DNA from: Rhodothermales bacterium
Lineage (GTDB): Bacteria; Bacteroidota; Rhodothermia; Rhodothermales; UBA10348
Length of the DNA: 39,702 nucleotides
Direction of reading: 5' to 3'
Assembly: GCA_024711125.1 (NCBI GenBank)
Contig: JANJTM010000075.1
Coordinates: 1-39,702 of the forward strand
In this document: one piece after another, positions 32,046-39,702 of the stretch
Numbering within the stretch: position 1 is the stretch's first letter
Layout: every line of letters begins with the position of its first letter
Program-made: the position numbers and the translations under genes
The notes under the pieces: generated by a model
Database searches by the model: none
The model's input: the letters and a program-made list of their open reading frames with translations, nothing else
What the model was told of the DNA's origin: nothing

Positions 32046-34553
32046 TCACCGCGTTGTCGGGGGCGTCCTCCCGAACTCGCGCTGGGCCGCCAGCGCGAGG
32101 AACATGAAGTGCGAGGCGCCGCCGCCCATGACGTACTCCACCTGCTGCCAGAGGTAAGGCCACTCCTTCAATTCGGGAAAATCCGGGCGGATGAGCGCGG
32201 TGCCCGACACCACGCCGCCCGGGATGTACGACCAGTCGGCCCGGTTCAGGCCGTACCCCACGGTCGCCGAACGCGACCCGACGCCCGAGACGAACGACGA
32301 CGTGTTGGAGCCGGGGTGAACGCCGAGCATGAAATTCAGCGCATTGAGCAGGTATTCCGCCGAGACCGATTCCGGGAAGGCCCGTCGCAGAAACGCCTGG
32401 CGCACACCGAACTCCTGGATGCCCCAGCCCGCACCCCAGATGTGCGGTCGGTAGGGTACGCCATAGGGCGATTCTCGCTGCGCCTCGACGATCCGCGCCT
32501 GCTCGGCCGCCACCGCCGACCGCAGCGCCGCTTCGAAGTCGGGAGCATCGAGGAGCTTGATCGCCCGTCCGATCGCCCAGGCGGTCGACCCGGCACGCGA
32601 CAGCACGTGCTCCCGCAACGAGAGCAGGGCGTCCCGGTATGCGGGCTTGCCCGTCGTCAGCAACAGCTCGGTCGCGGCAAGCACCCTTCCGTCCGAAGCT
32701 CCCTCGCGGGGCATCGACCAGAGCGCTTCGGCAGCCGCAACCGCCTCTGCGGCCAGCGCATCGTCGTAGCCGCGCAGCACCCGCCCGGCGATGGCTAGCG
32801 CCGCGATGCCCTTGTACTCGTGGCCCGCGTTCGTCTCGGTGAAGACCCACCGGTCGTCGGGCACCCCCGAATGCGTCGCCGTGCGCTCCCCGGGCGCCAA
32901 CGACGGGTCGTATCGCAGGTTGTCCGTGGAATTGGCCACGTCTCCGAGCAACACGTACTGCGGAAGGGTCGGAACGATGACCCCGCGGTAGAGGCGACCC
33001 AGCGCGCGGTAGCCGCCCAGCACCGTCAGCACGCCGTGCTCGACCTGCTGCAGGAGGTCCGGGCGCCCGTCCGGACGGTGGATGCGGACGAGGCGGGCCT
33101 CCTGGTCGATGGACGTATCGTCATGCCGCACATCGAACTCCTCGTACGTAGCCGCCAGGACCCATACCTCGTCGGCCTGCGACTCGATGCGCAGGTCGTC
33201 GTCGCCGGCGTCGTGCCACCCCCCGACGTCGAGGTGGTCCAGGCTCGTCCCCGACCCGATGTCGACCAAAAGGTCCGGGCCCTGCACGTACCCGTCGAAG
33301 TGGTTCGAATCGGCGGGCGCGAGCCGCGCGTCGTCTGCGTGGCAGAGGCCGTGCCACACCCGGTACTGCTCCTCCACCCGCACGTGGCACATCTGCACCG
33401 GGAGGAAGTATTCGAGGGTGGGCTGCCAGACGTCGCGATCGAACACCCGCTCGTCGATGCGGAAGGGTCCGGACCGCTGCGACCGGAACTCCACTTCGTA
33501 AAGCCCCGCCTCGGTCACGGCCGAGAAGTCCAACACGCGATAGCCGTACCGCAGGAAGCCCCCCCACCGCGAGGCTTCGGCCTCCAGGACCGTCGCCCGT
33601 GACCCGTCGGCGCCGAGGCGCACCAGGCGAGCCGTACCCGTCCCTTCATCGCGCGCATCGAGTTCGAAGATCGCCCGCTTGGATTGCGCCGGGTGGTATC
33701 CGACCTGGGAGACCTGGACGACGGGCGGCGACATCCAGCCCTCGATCGAGTGCGGACGCAGGATCCACTCGATCGCGCCGGTCGTCGCCCCGGCAGGCAC
33801 CGGCGAGCGCACGACGAACCACCCGTTGTTGTGCTGTACCCGACCGTCGTAGAGCGACAGGTCACCGGTGAGGCTTTCGATCGTCAGCCGCAGTGCGTCG
33901 TCCTCGGCCGCGACGGTGAGCACCGGACCATCGGCGAACGGAACCGGCTCGGCGAACGGCATGGGATCGGGCACTCCAAGCGCCGCGCCCGCCACCGGGC
34001 CGTTCGGCTGGCGCGGAAAGTGACCCGCGGACCCGCCGAGCATCCAGGTCTTTCCGAAGAACGCGCCCGGAAAGAGTTCGAGGTTGAACCCGATCCGGCC
34101 GACCCATTCGGCCGGAATCGGAGCATCCAGGTCCACCGTTACCCGTACGGCTTCCCCTTCTGCCCGGGTCGTCACCCGGTACGAGAACGCAAGGTCCGGG
34201 TAGCGTATCGGGTTGAAGCCCGTGCGGTTCTTCGACGGATCCGGATAGGCGAGCGTGGCCGTGATGCTTCCGGCCTCGAAATCCACGCTCCGGTCGGTCT
34301 GCGCGGGGATCGGCGACCACTGGCCGGGCGTCGTCTCGAGGCGGAGGTCGCCGTTCGTGGCCGTACGCACGCCGTGCTGGATCAGGCTGACTCCGCCCTG
34401 GTGCCCGTCCGGATAGATGTCCTGGAACGCCATTACGTCCACCGACCCGGTCGAGAAATACTCCCGGTCGCCCAGCGTGAAGCGTGCCGATTGGGCATGA
34501 ACCAACGTGGGCGACAACAGGCAGCAAAACAGGAAGAATCGGCAGATCTTCAT
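32046..34553 (-). CDS. Secreted glycoside hydrolase family 9 protein (endoglucanase-like)
   Basis: The 835-residue exported enzyme has a Sec signal (MKICRFFLFCCLLSPTLVHAQ). An N-terminal domain of about 250 residues, which I do not recognise, is followed by the GH9-associated Ig-like domain CelD_N (about 278-370, VSQVGYHPAQSKRAIFEL). The catalytic (alpha/alpha)6 barrel has GGWHDAGDDD (444-453) with the catalytic base region Asp448/Asp451, and a late motif with Glu806 (WQQVEYVMGGG) in the place of the catalytic acid. Family members hydrolyse beta-1,4-glucans or related beta-glycans. No dockerin, CBM or sorting domain is seen at the C-terminus. The late motif deviates from the usual NE signature, so specificity is open. 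It is divergent from the next gene across 141 bases. Confidence 0.87.
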   Translation of the reverse strand: MKICRFFLFCCLLSPTLVHAQSARFTLGDREYFSTGSVDVMAFQDIYPDGHQGGVSLIQHGVRTATNGDLRLETTPGQWSPIPAQTDRSVDFEAGSITATLAYPDPSKNRTGFNPIRYPDLAFSYRVTTRAEGEAVRVTVDLDAPIPAEWVGRIGFNLELFPGAFFGKTWMLGGSAGHFPRQPNGPVAGAALGVPDPMPFAEPVPFADGPVLTVAAEDDALRLTIESLTGDLSLYDGRVQHNNGWFVVRSPVPAGATTGAIEWILRPHSIEGWMSPPVVQVSQVGYHPAQSKRAIFELDARDEGTGTARLVRLGADGSRATVLEAEASRWGGFLRYGYRVLDFSAVTEAGLYEVEFRSQRSGPFRIDERVFDRDVWQPTLEYFLPVQMCHVRVEEQYRVWHGLCHADDARLAPADSNHFDGYVQGPDLLVDIGSGTSLDHLDVGGWHDAGDDDLRIESQADEVWVLAATYEEFDVRHDDTSIDQEARLVRIHRPDGRPDLLQQVEHGVLTVLGGYRALGRLYRGVIVPTLPQYVLLGDVANSTDNLRYDPSLAPGERTATHSGVPDDRWVFTETNAGHEYKGIAALAIAGRVLRGYDDALAAEAVAAAEALWSMPREGASDGRVLAATELLLTTGKPAYRDALLSLREHVLSRAGSTAWAIGRAIKLLDAPDFEAALRSAVAAEQARIVEAQRESPYGVPYRPHIWGAGWGIQEFGVRQAFLRRAFPESVSAEYLLNALNFMLGVHPGSNTSSFVSGVGSRSATVGYGLNRADWSYIPGGVVSGTALIRPDFPELKEWPYLWQQVEYVMGGGASHFMFLALAAQREFGRTPPTTR

Positions 34554-34694
34554 GGTGGGGCACGCGGATTCGGTCCGTGGCCAAGTTGCGGCTCCGCATC
34601 CGGCCTGCAAAGCGAATTCTTGATTCCGAGCCGTATTCCCGGTAGGATGGGTCTGCCTGCCGCTCTCCTTCGCGACCCCACACGCACCGCCCTC

Positions 34695-35669
34695 ATGAAC
34701 CGTCTCCACCTGCGCCTCGACTGGGTACTTGCGGCCTTCTTCGCCGTGATGAACGTGTCCGGCATCGACCCCGTCGATCCCCCCGCCGCGCCCTGCCGGG
34801 GTGGCGTACTGTACGGAACCGTCTGGGGTATCACGACCGATTCGCGTTCCGGAGCCGGAACGGCCGTATATGCCCTTCGAACCGACCGTACGGCCATCCT
34901 CGGATCAGACCGCGCCGACGCGTCTGGGCGATACCGGATCTGCGGTCTTCCCCTCCACACGCGGTTCGACCTCGTGGCCGTGCCGACGGATGCCTCGGCC
35001 GGCGTGTACATCGAGACCATCACCCTTTCGCTGGCCGGAGGCCAGCAGAGAAACGTGTATCCGACACGCGCCCTGCAGCGCCTGCCGGACCTGATCCTGC
35101 GGCAGGGTCCCACGATCGCCACGACCCGACCGGCTACGGAGGGCCGCGCGCCCGCCCTCCCGGAACGGGAAACCGTGGTCGGCTCGCAGATACGGCGCAT
35201 CAGCGAAGCCGAAGCGCTCGCCCGGGCGGCCGCGCAGGTACCGGCCGTCGCGGCCGCACCGGTTTCCGCGCCCCCGGTAGTCGCGCCCGCTCCGACCGTG
35301 GATTTCCTCGGGAACCGCGTCGAAACGCCGGACGGGTCGCTGCGGGTCGTCTCGGGTGACGGTCTGCTGATGTACTTCTCGGGCGACGAACCCAGGTACA
35401 TGCAACTGCGCGTGAGCGGGACCGACGGCCATGGCTGCTATTTCGAGTTCGACTGGGGCATCGACGACCAGGAACTGTTCGCCGAGCCGGACGGCTGGGT
35501 GCTCGCGTCGCCCGCGTGGGGGCATATCCGTATGCAGCGTTCGGGCGAGGACCGCGTCTCGCTCGACCTCGCCGAGGTCTACACGCCCGTGTGCCGCACC
35601 CGCTCTGCCGACGGCACGCCGCTGACCTGGCAGCGCGGCCACGACGGCTGGCGCCGAACTATCCGGTAG
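34695..35669 (+). CDS. Exported protein of unknown function with carboxypeptidase-regulatory-like domain
   Basis: The 324-residue product starts with a hydrophobic signal (LDWVLAAFFAVMNVSG). Residues about 36-105 look like a carboxypeptidase-regulatory-like beta sandwich (GGVLYGTVWG, GSDRADASGRYRICGLPLHTRFDLVAV). A Pro/Ala-rich linker (about 175-200, VPAVAAAPVSAPPVVAPAP) follows, then a C-terminal region of about 125 residues with no recognised family (HGCYFEFDWGIDDQELFAEP). It is probably periplasmic or surface-exposed. The ATG at 34695 is chosen because the signal begins there; an in-frame ATG at 34648 would add 16 unremarkable residues. Direct similarity to a characterised protein is not recognised. 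Confidence 0.72.
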   Translation: MNRLHLRLDWVLAAFFAVMNVSGIDPVDPPAAPCRGGVLYGTVWGITTDSRSGAGTAVYALRTDRTAILGSDRADASGRYRICGLPLHTRFDLVAVPTDASAGVYIETITLSLAGGQQRNVYPTRALQRLPDLILRQGPTIATTRPATEGRAPALPERETVVGSQIRRISEAEALARAAAQVPAVAAAPVSAPPVVAPAPTVDFLGNRVETPDGSLRVVSGDGLLMYFSGDEPRYMQLRVSGTDGHGCYFEFDWGIDDQELFAEPDGWVLASPAWGHIRMQRSGEDRVSLDLAEVYTPVCRTRSADGTPLTWQRGHDGWRRTIR

Positions 35670-35689
35670 CTACACCGGACAGGTTTCTG

Positions 35690-35695
35690 TATACT
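35690..35695 (+). promoter_or_regulatory. Possible -10 box of the two-component operon
   Basis: TATACT, preceded directly by TG, lies in the 102-base gap before the histidine kinase gene, about 76 bases upstream of its ATG. The base composition is distinctly AT-rich for this genome. No good -35 hexamer is found at 16-18 bases, so the call is weak. Confidence 0.25.
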
Positions 35696-35771
35696 CGACG
35701 GACCCGGGCAGACGGAAGTCCCCGGTCCCGCATGCGGTCGTGCAGCCCCGTCGTCGACACATCGCTACCCG

Positions 35772-37481
35772 ATGATCGTGCTGGCTCCCGTACACGTTCT
35801 CGTGGATCCGGCATCGCGGGAGCGATTTTCGGCCGTGCCCGGGTACCGTCCATGCGAGCGGGTGCCCCCTGCATCCGACCTCGAGCCGTTCGTGTGCGAT
35901 CCGCGCGTCATGCCCGGGTCCGTCCCCGCCGATCGGTCATACCCGTGGATCGTCCTGGTGCGCGGGAACGACGCCGCGCAGACCCTGGACTGGCTCGAGC
36001 GGGGGGCCGACGAAGTATTCGTGGACAAGGACGAGCCCGATATCGCCCGCCACCTCGCACCGGTGATCCGGTCGGCGGCCGTGCGCCGGGCCGCACAGCG
36101 GCGCACCAGGGCGTCGGAACGGTCCTACCGGGCGATGGTCGAGAGTGCGCTGGACGTGTTGACGCTCATCGATGACCTCGGCACCATCCTGTACGAGAGT
36201 CCTTCGATCCTGCCGATGCTCGGACATGATCCGGCGGCGCTCGTCGGACGCAATGCGCTCGAATTCGTTCACCCCGGCGATCGCGCGCGCATTCTGAAAC
36301 TGCTCGGCGAGGGGCGGTCGATCGCCCGCTTTGAAGCGACGGCCGAATACCGGTTCCTCCACGCGGACGGGACGTGGAGGTCCGTCGAGAGCCGCGCCGT
36401 GAACCGTCTCGGCGAGCCGGGTATCGACGCGATCGTGGTCGTCACGCGTGACGTCCACGATCGCAGGGCGACGGAACAGCGACTCCGCGACAGCGAGATT
36501 CGCTTCCGCACGCTCTTCGAACAATCGCCGGAAGCCGTCTTCGTGGAGTCCCACGACGGACGGGTACTCGACGCGAATCCCCAAGCCTGCCGTCTGCACG
36601 ATGCAGACAGGGAATGGCTGGTCGGAAGGTCGGTGCTCGAACTGGTTCCTGAACGTTTCGTGGGCACCGTGGCCGGCGAATTTCCTCGGGTCGTCGATGG
36701 GACCCTCGCTCGGGGCGAGGGATGGAGCCTGACGAGGACCGGGAAAGAAGTGCCGGTCGAATTCTCGGTTGGCCATATCGAGTGGAGCGGTGAACCGGCG
36801 CTGCTTCTCCATGTGCGAGATATCAGCCGGCGGCGTGCCACGGAGTCCCTGCTCCGCTTGCTCGGATCGCATCAGCAGGGGCGCATCGAGGCGGAACGTG
36901 CGCGCATGGCCCGCGAGGTGCACGACGTGCTCGGCCAATCGCTCACCGCCCTGAAGTTCGACGCGGCGCGCATCGCGCAGTCGGCGGAACGGGCCGTAGC
37001 CTCGGACCTGGAGGTCCTTTCCTCGGAACTCGACCGTACGCTGTCGATCGTCCGTCGCATCGCCGCCGACCTGCGACCCGGCATCCTCGACGACCTGGGC
37101 CTGACGGCGGCCGTGGAGTGGCTTGCTCGACGGTTTGGCGAACGAACCGGGCTTCCGTGCGTCGTCGCCGGCACGGTCGAAGGCGTACCGCTCGATCCGG
37201 ACCGGTCCATAGCCCTGTTCCGCGTGGTCCAGGAGCTGTTGACCAATGTGGCCCGGCATGCCGACGCGAAGACGGTCGCGATCGTGCTGTCGAGCGACGC
37301 CGACACGCTTCGCATTCGCGTGGAGGACGACGGACGGGGTTTCGACCATGGCGCACCGGCCTCCAACGCCCACCTGGGGCTTCTCGGCATGCGGGAACGC
37401 CTGGGGCCCTGGGGAGGCACCCTCGCGTACGAACGAGTCGAACCCAGCGGGACCCGCGCCCTCATAACCCTGCCCCTGTAG
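35772..37481 (+). CDS. PAS-PAS sensor histidine kinase (NarL-system type)
   Basis: Cytoplasmic sensor of 569 residues without TM helices. Residues 1-100 resemble a receiver domain (WIVLVRGNDAAQTLDWLERGADEVFVDKD) but the phosphoacceptor region is degenerate. Two PAS domains follow at about 115-235 and 240-355. The HisKA_3 dimerisation domain (about 375-440) contains REVHDVLGQSLTALKFD with phospho-acceptor His384, and the HATPase domain has the N box QELLTNVARHA (487-497) and the DDGRGF box (519-524). It passes phosphate to the response regulator encoded 9 bases downstream. The ligand of the PAS domains is unknown. No strong ribosome-binding site precedes the ATG at 35772. Confidence 0.92.
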   Translation: MIVLAPVHVLVDPASRERFSAVPGYRPCERVPPASDLEPFVCDPRVMPGSVPADRSYPWIVLVRGNDAAQTLDWLERGADEVFVDKDEPDIARHLAPVIRSAAVRRAAQRRTRASERSYRAMVESALDVLTLIDDLGTILYESPSILPMLGHDPAALVGRNALEFVHPGDRARILKLLGEGRSIARFEATAEYRFLHADGTWRSVESRAVNRLGEPGIDAIVVVTRDVHDRRATEQRLRDSEIRFRTLFEQSPEAVFVESHDGRVLDANPQACRLHDADREWLVGRSVLELVPERFVGTVAGEFPRVVDGTLARGEGWSLTRTGKEVPVEFSVGHIEWSGEPALLLHVRDISRRRATESLLRLLGSHQQGRIEAERARMAREVHDVLGQSLTALKFDAARIAQSAERAVASDLEVLSSELDRTLSIVRRIAADLRPGILDDLGLTAAVEWLARRFGERTGLPCVVAGTVEGVPLDPDRSIALFRVVQELLTNVARHADAKTVAIVLSSDADTLRIRVEDDGRGFDHGAPASNAHLGLLGMRERLGPWGGTLAYERVEPSGTRALITLPL

Positions 37482-37490
37482 AGTAACGAA

Positions 37491-38129
37491 ATGCCGATCC
37501 GTGTCCTCGTTGCCGACGACCACGCCATCGTGCGGCGGGGCATCGTCCAGATCCTGACGCAGCACCCCGGTATCGAGGTCGTCGGTGAAGCCCAGGACGG
37601 CGCCGAGATGCTGAACCTCGCGCGGGAGAAGACGGCCGACATCGCCATTCTCGACCTGAACATGCCGGGACCCGGCGGCCTTGCCGTGCTCTCCCAGCTC
37701 AGGGCGGAGCATCCGTCGCTGGCCGTGCTCGTTCTGTCCATACACGACGAGGAACAGTACGGGACGCGGGTCATCCGGAGCGGGGCGGCAGGGTACCTGG
37801 CCAAGAACGCGGCCCCCGAGAACCTGGTGGACGCCGTGCGCCGCGTGGCTGCCGGCCACCGCTACATCAGCGCCGACCTGGCCGAGGCGATGCTCAGGCA
37901 GCTCGAATCGAACGAGCAGGACCCGCACGTCACCCTGTCTGACCGCGAATTCCAGGTCTTCCACGAGCTGGCCATCGGGCGGACCGTTTCGGAGATCGCC
38001 GATACGCTCTCGCTCAGCGTCAAGACGGTGTCGACCTATCGATCCCGGGTTCTCGAGAAGCTGGGGCTGCGGACCAACGCCGATCTGGCCCGATATGCGG
38101 TCGCCAAGGGTCTCGTCGGCACGGTGTAG
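37491..38129 (+). CDS. NarL/FixJ-family response regulator
   Basis: The 212-residue protein has an N-terminal receiver (acidic pair Asp9/Asp10, phospho-acceptor Asp55 in AILDLNMPG, Ser83 and Lys105) and a C-terminal LuxR-type helix-turn-helix (about 147-212, LSDREFQVFHELAIGRTVSEIA, then SVKTVSTYRSRVLEKLGLR). It is the DNA-binding partner of the upstream histidine kinase, with a 9-base gap. Targets are unknown; the repeated CCGACGT elements and palindrome just downstream, before the lipoprotein gene, are candidates. The start is supported by GAGTAACGA before the ATG. Confidence 0.95.
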   Translation: MPIRVLVADDHAIVRRGIVQILTQHPGIEVVGEAQDGAEMLNLAREKTADIAILDLNMPGPGGLAVLSQLRAEHPSLAVLVLSIHDEEQYGTRVIRSGAAGYLAKNAAPENLVDAVRRVAAGHRYISADLAEAMLRQLESNEQDPHVTLSDREFQVFHELAIGRTVSEIADTLSLSVKTVSTYRSRVLEKLGLRTNADLARYAVAKGLVGTV

Positions 38130-38158
38130 GACTTGGCTTACACGAATCTCGGAGCGGT

Positions 38159-38226
38159 CCGACGTCCGGTTTGGGCGGCGTCCTAGGTGAGTTCACCTTA
38201 CGTCGGTGTAGGTTTTTCCCCGACGT
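38159..38226. promoter_or_regulatory. Cluster of inverted repeats upstream of the Ala-rich lipoprotein gene
   Basis: CCGACGT occurs at 38159-38165 and 38220-38226, and its complement ACGTCGG at 38200-38206. The last two form a 7-bp stem with a 13-base loop containing TTTTT. Between them AGGTGA-GT-TCACCT (38185-38198) is a 6-bp-arm dyad. The arrangement, 60-140 bases before the lipoprotein ATG and directly after a response-regulator gene, suggests operator sites or a leader structure. No clear -35/-10 pair was identified. Confidence 0.45.
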
Positions 38227-38296
38227 TGTTGCGGTCGGTGCCGGGCAGCATCGGCGCGCCGCACGCAGAAACGAGTGCAACCAACCGACCAATCCT

Positions 38297-39577
38297 ATGC
38301 GTACCAGCATCACCTCCATTGCCCGCATGACATTGGGCCTGGCCTTCGTCGTCCTGGCGGCTGCCTGTGACTCGGGCGGGACCTCGGCCGGTACGGACGA
38401 CCTGCGGGTATCGGGGGTCGTCACCGACGACACCGCGTCCAAATCAGGCTCCGTGGCCGCGAAATCCGGCGGATCGGCCGGGGAGGTCGAAGACGCCGCC
38501 GTGACCGGTAGCGAAGTGGATGATAACGGAACCGTCAGACCCACAGGCGACGAGACCCGGACCAACGAGCGCGGCGAGTACCTCCTGGAGTCCTCCGCGT
38601 CGACCGACTTCATGATCGTTACGGCTACCCGCGGGGACTTCGCGTCGCGCGTCCTCGTGGATACCCGGGTGCAAGGAACGGTCAGGGCGGCGTCCATGAC
38701 GGACGAAACCTCTGCCGAGGCCGACGTCTTCGTCGAATCGCGCCGCCAGGGAGAGGCGACGGTCACCGCGGCCGACGTCGCCGCGTACGTGACATCCGAG
38801 GTGGCGACGGAACTCCGTTCCGGCACCGAGACGGCCGCTCGCGTGGCGGTGGCCATCGGGAGCGCCGAACGGGCTCGACGAACCTACGCGTCCGAGAACG
38901 GCTCCGTCGACGACGAAAAGACCCGCCGGGAGGAAGAGGAAGCGTACCGTGAATACCAGGCCTCGATGTCAGGCCACGCGTCGGCCTCGGCCGCGTCTGC
39001 GGCCCGGGCCCGACTCGAAAGCCGTGTCGCCGCCTCGCTTTCTGTAGGAGGAACCCACGTCCGCGTGAGGGCCGAGGCCGACGAGACCGCCCGGGCTGCC
39101 CTGGTTGCATTCACGGCCAACCTGGAGGCCCGCGTCCGGTTCGCGCTCCGCAGACAGGCCGAACTGAACGCGGCCGCGTCGGCGAGCGCTGCGGTGGAAG
39201 CGGCACTGCGCGCGGAATCGCAGGCCCGCGCCGACGCCGCAGCCGCGGCGGGAGCACGGCTCCGGGCCGCCATCCGCGTCGGTGAAGGCGATGCCGCGCT
39301 GGCTCAGGCCTGGGCCGAATTCCGCTCCGATATCCGTGGGATCGTCGCGGCCCAGCTGGGGATCCCGACCACGACCGTTTCGGCCGCCGTAACGGCCCTT
39401 GCCACCGTGGACGCCGCCCTGGAGATCGCACTCCAGGGTTCCACGACGGTCGACGCCATCGTCGACGCGAAGGCGGAATATTACTCGCAGGCCGAAAGCC
39501 GGCTGAAGACGGCACTGGGCGCGACGGCCCAGGCCGATCTCGGCGCGAGCATCCTCGCCGTCGTGGAAGCCCGGTAG
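38297..39577 (+). CDS. Alanine-rich lipoprotein of unknown function
   Basis: The 426-residue product starts with a lipoprotein signal (LGLAFVVLAAACDSGG, Cys24). A short beta-rich segment resembling a carboxypeptidase-regulatory-type fold (LRVSGVVTDDTASKSG, then RTNERGEYLLESSASTDFMIV, about 35-125) is followed by about 260 residues very rich in Ala, Arg and Glu. This part is predicted as long amphipathic helices (ARARLESRVAASL, AAVEAALRAESQARADAAAA), perhaps coiled coils. No known family is recognised. It lies 167 bases after the response regulator and may be its target. The ATG at 38297 is set by the signal; an upstream in-frame ATG at 38171 adds 42 non-signal residues. Confidence 0.8.
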   Translation: MRTSITSIARMTLGLAFVVLAAACDSGGTSAGTDDLRVSGVVTDDTASKSGSVAAKSGGSAGEVEDAAVTGSEVDDNGTVRPTGDETRTNERGEYLLESSASTDFMIVTATRGDFASRVLVDTRVQGTVRAASMTDETSAEADVFVESRRQGEATVTAADVAAYVTSEVATELRSGTETAARVAVAIGSAERARRTYASENGSVDDEKTRREEEEAYREYQASMSGHASASAASAARARLESRVAASLSVGGTHVRVRAEADETARAALVAFTANLEARVRFALRRQAELNAAASASAAVEAALRAESQARADAAAAAGARLRAAIRVGEGDAALAQAWAEFRSDIRGIVAAQLGIPTTTVSAAVTALATVDAALEIALQGSTTVDAIVDAKAEYYSQAESRLKTALGATAQADLGASILAVVEAR

Positions 39578-39600
39578 GCGAAGCGGGCGTGATCGCGGGC

Positions 39601-39630
39601 GGGGGGCGGGGCGCCGCCCCCGGCCCCCCC
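39601..39630. other. GC hairpin and homopolymer-rich tail at the window end
   Basis: GGGGC (39608-39612) and GCCCC (39616-39620) pair around GCC, and the flanking runs of six G and seven C can extend the stem across a small bulge. It lies 24 bases after the lipoprotein stop, where a terminator would be expected, but no T run follows. The sequence after it to 39702 is unusually rich in C and G runs, so an assembly artefact at a contig end is also possible. Confidence 0.35.
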
Positions 39631-39702
39631 CTCCCTGGTTAACCCCCACAAGCTCGGCATGGCCCCCCCCCCACCACCACCGAACCGCCGGGTGGCGCCG
39701 TG

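Noticed and set aside
1-39702. tRNA, rRNA, insertion sequences or prophage genes
   Set aside because: No cloverleaf with a GTTCGAATC-type T arm, no rRNA-like stretch and no transposase, integrase or phage structural protein was found.

Overview
The window is 39.7 kb of GC-rich bacterial chromosome, densely packed with genes and free of rRNA, tRNA, phage or insertion-sequence genes. The gene mix (a DUF5686 outer-membrane protein with a carboxypeptidase-like regulatory domain, DUF6807/ThuA and Gfo/Idh/MocA sugar genes with Tat or lipoprotein signals, PKD/OmpA-like proteins) points to the Bacteroidota/Rhodothermota side of the tree, and the high GC favours Rhodothermota. This placement is an inference from gene content. 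Twenty-seven protein genes are supported; the first is cut by the left edge of the window.

Layout. 1-2.06 kb: the end of a PKD/OmpA-like cell-envelope protein, convergent with a membrane-bound YdjM-type hydrolase. 2.1-7.7 kb: a complete CzcCBA-type heavy-metal efflux operon (adaptor lipoprotein, RND pump, outer-membrane factor) with a recognisable promoter. 7.7-11.7 kb (minus strand): a DUF5686 outer-membrane protein and an SGLT-type sodium/sugar symporter, separated by a strong hairpin. 12.0-19.3 kb (plus): a redox cluster made of a Tat-exported molybdopterin oxidoreductase, a four-cluster ferredoxin, an NrfD membrane subunit, two half-size YeeE/YedE transporters, a rhodanese-like protein without its catalytic cysteine and a roughly 12-haem lipoprotein cytochrome. 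It looks like a polysulfide/thiosulfate-type respiratory module. 19.4-22.4 kb (plus): a tight three-gene unit of a TetR/COQ9-like protein, an ABC1/UbiB-family atypical kinase and an alpha/beta hydrolase.

22.4-27.2 kb (minus): three genes overlapping by ATGA, namely a DUF6807-ThuA fusion and two exported Gfo/Idh/MocA oxidoreductases. This is probably a periplasmic (keto-)sugar catabolic unit. Upstream of it lies a 643-bp non-coding stretch with a 14-bp direct repeat and a 52-bp tandem repeat. 27.8-31.9 kb (minus): glutamate dehydrogenase overlapping a large protein that joins a PEP/pyruvate-binding (PPDK_N) domain to a C-terminal nucleotidyltransferase. 32.0-34.6 kb (minus): a secreted GH9 glycosidase. 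34.7-39.6 kb (plus): an exported protein of unknown function, a PAS-PAS histidine kinase and its NarL-type response regulator, and an alanine-rich lipoprotein preceded by repeated CCGACGT elements. The last ~125 bases are homopolymer-rich and look like a contig end.

The sugar symporter, the DUF6807-ThuA/Gfo unit and the GH9 enzyme suggest a plant- or algal-polysaccharide degrader. The metal pump and the sulfur/redox cluster suggest respiratory flexibility. The most unusual items are the redox cluster with its 12-haem lipoprotein and dead rhodanese, the PPDK_N-nucleotidyltransferase fusion coupled to glutamate dehydrogenase, and the 52-bp tandem repeat.
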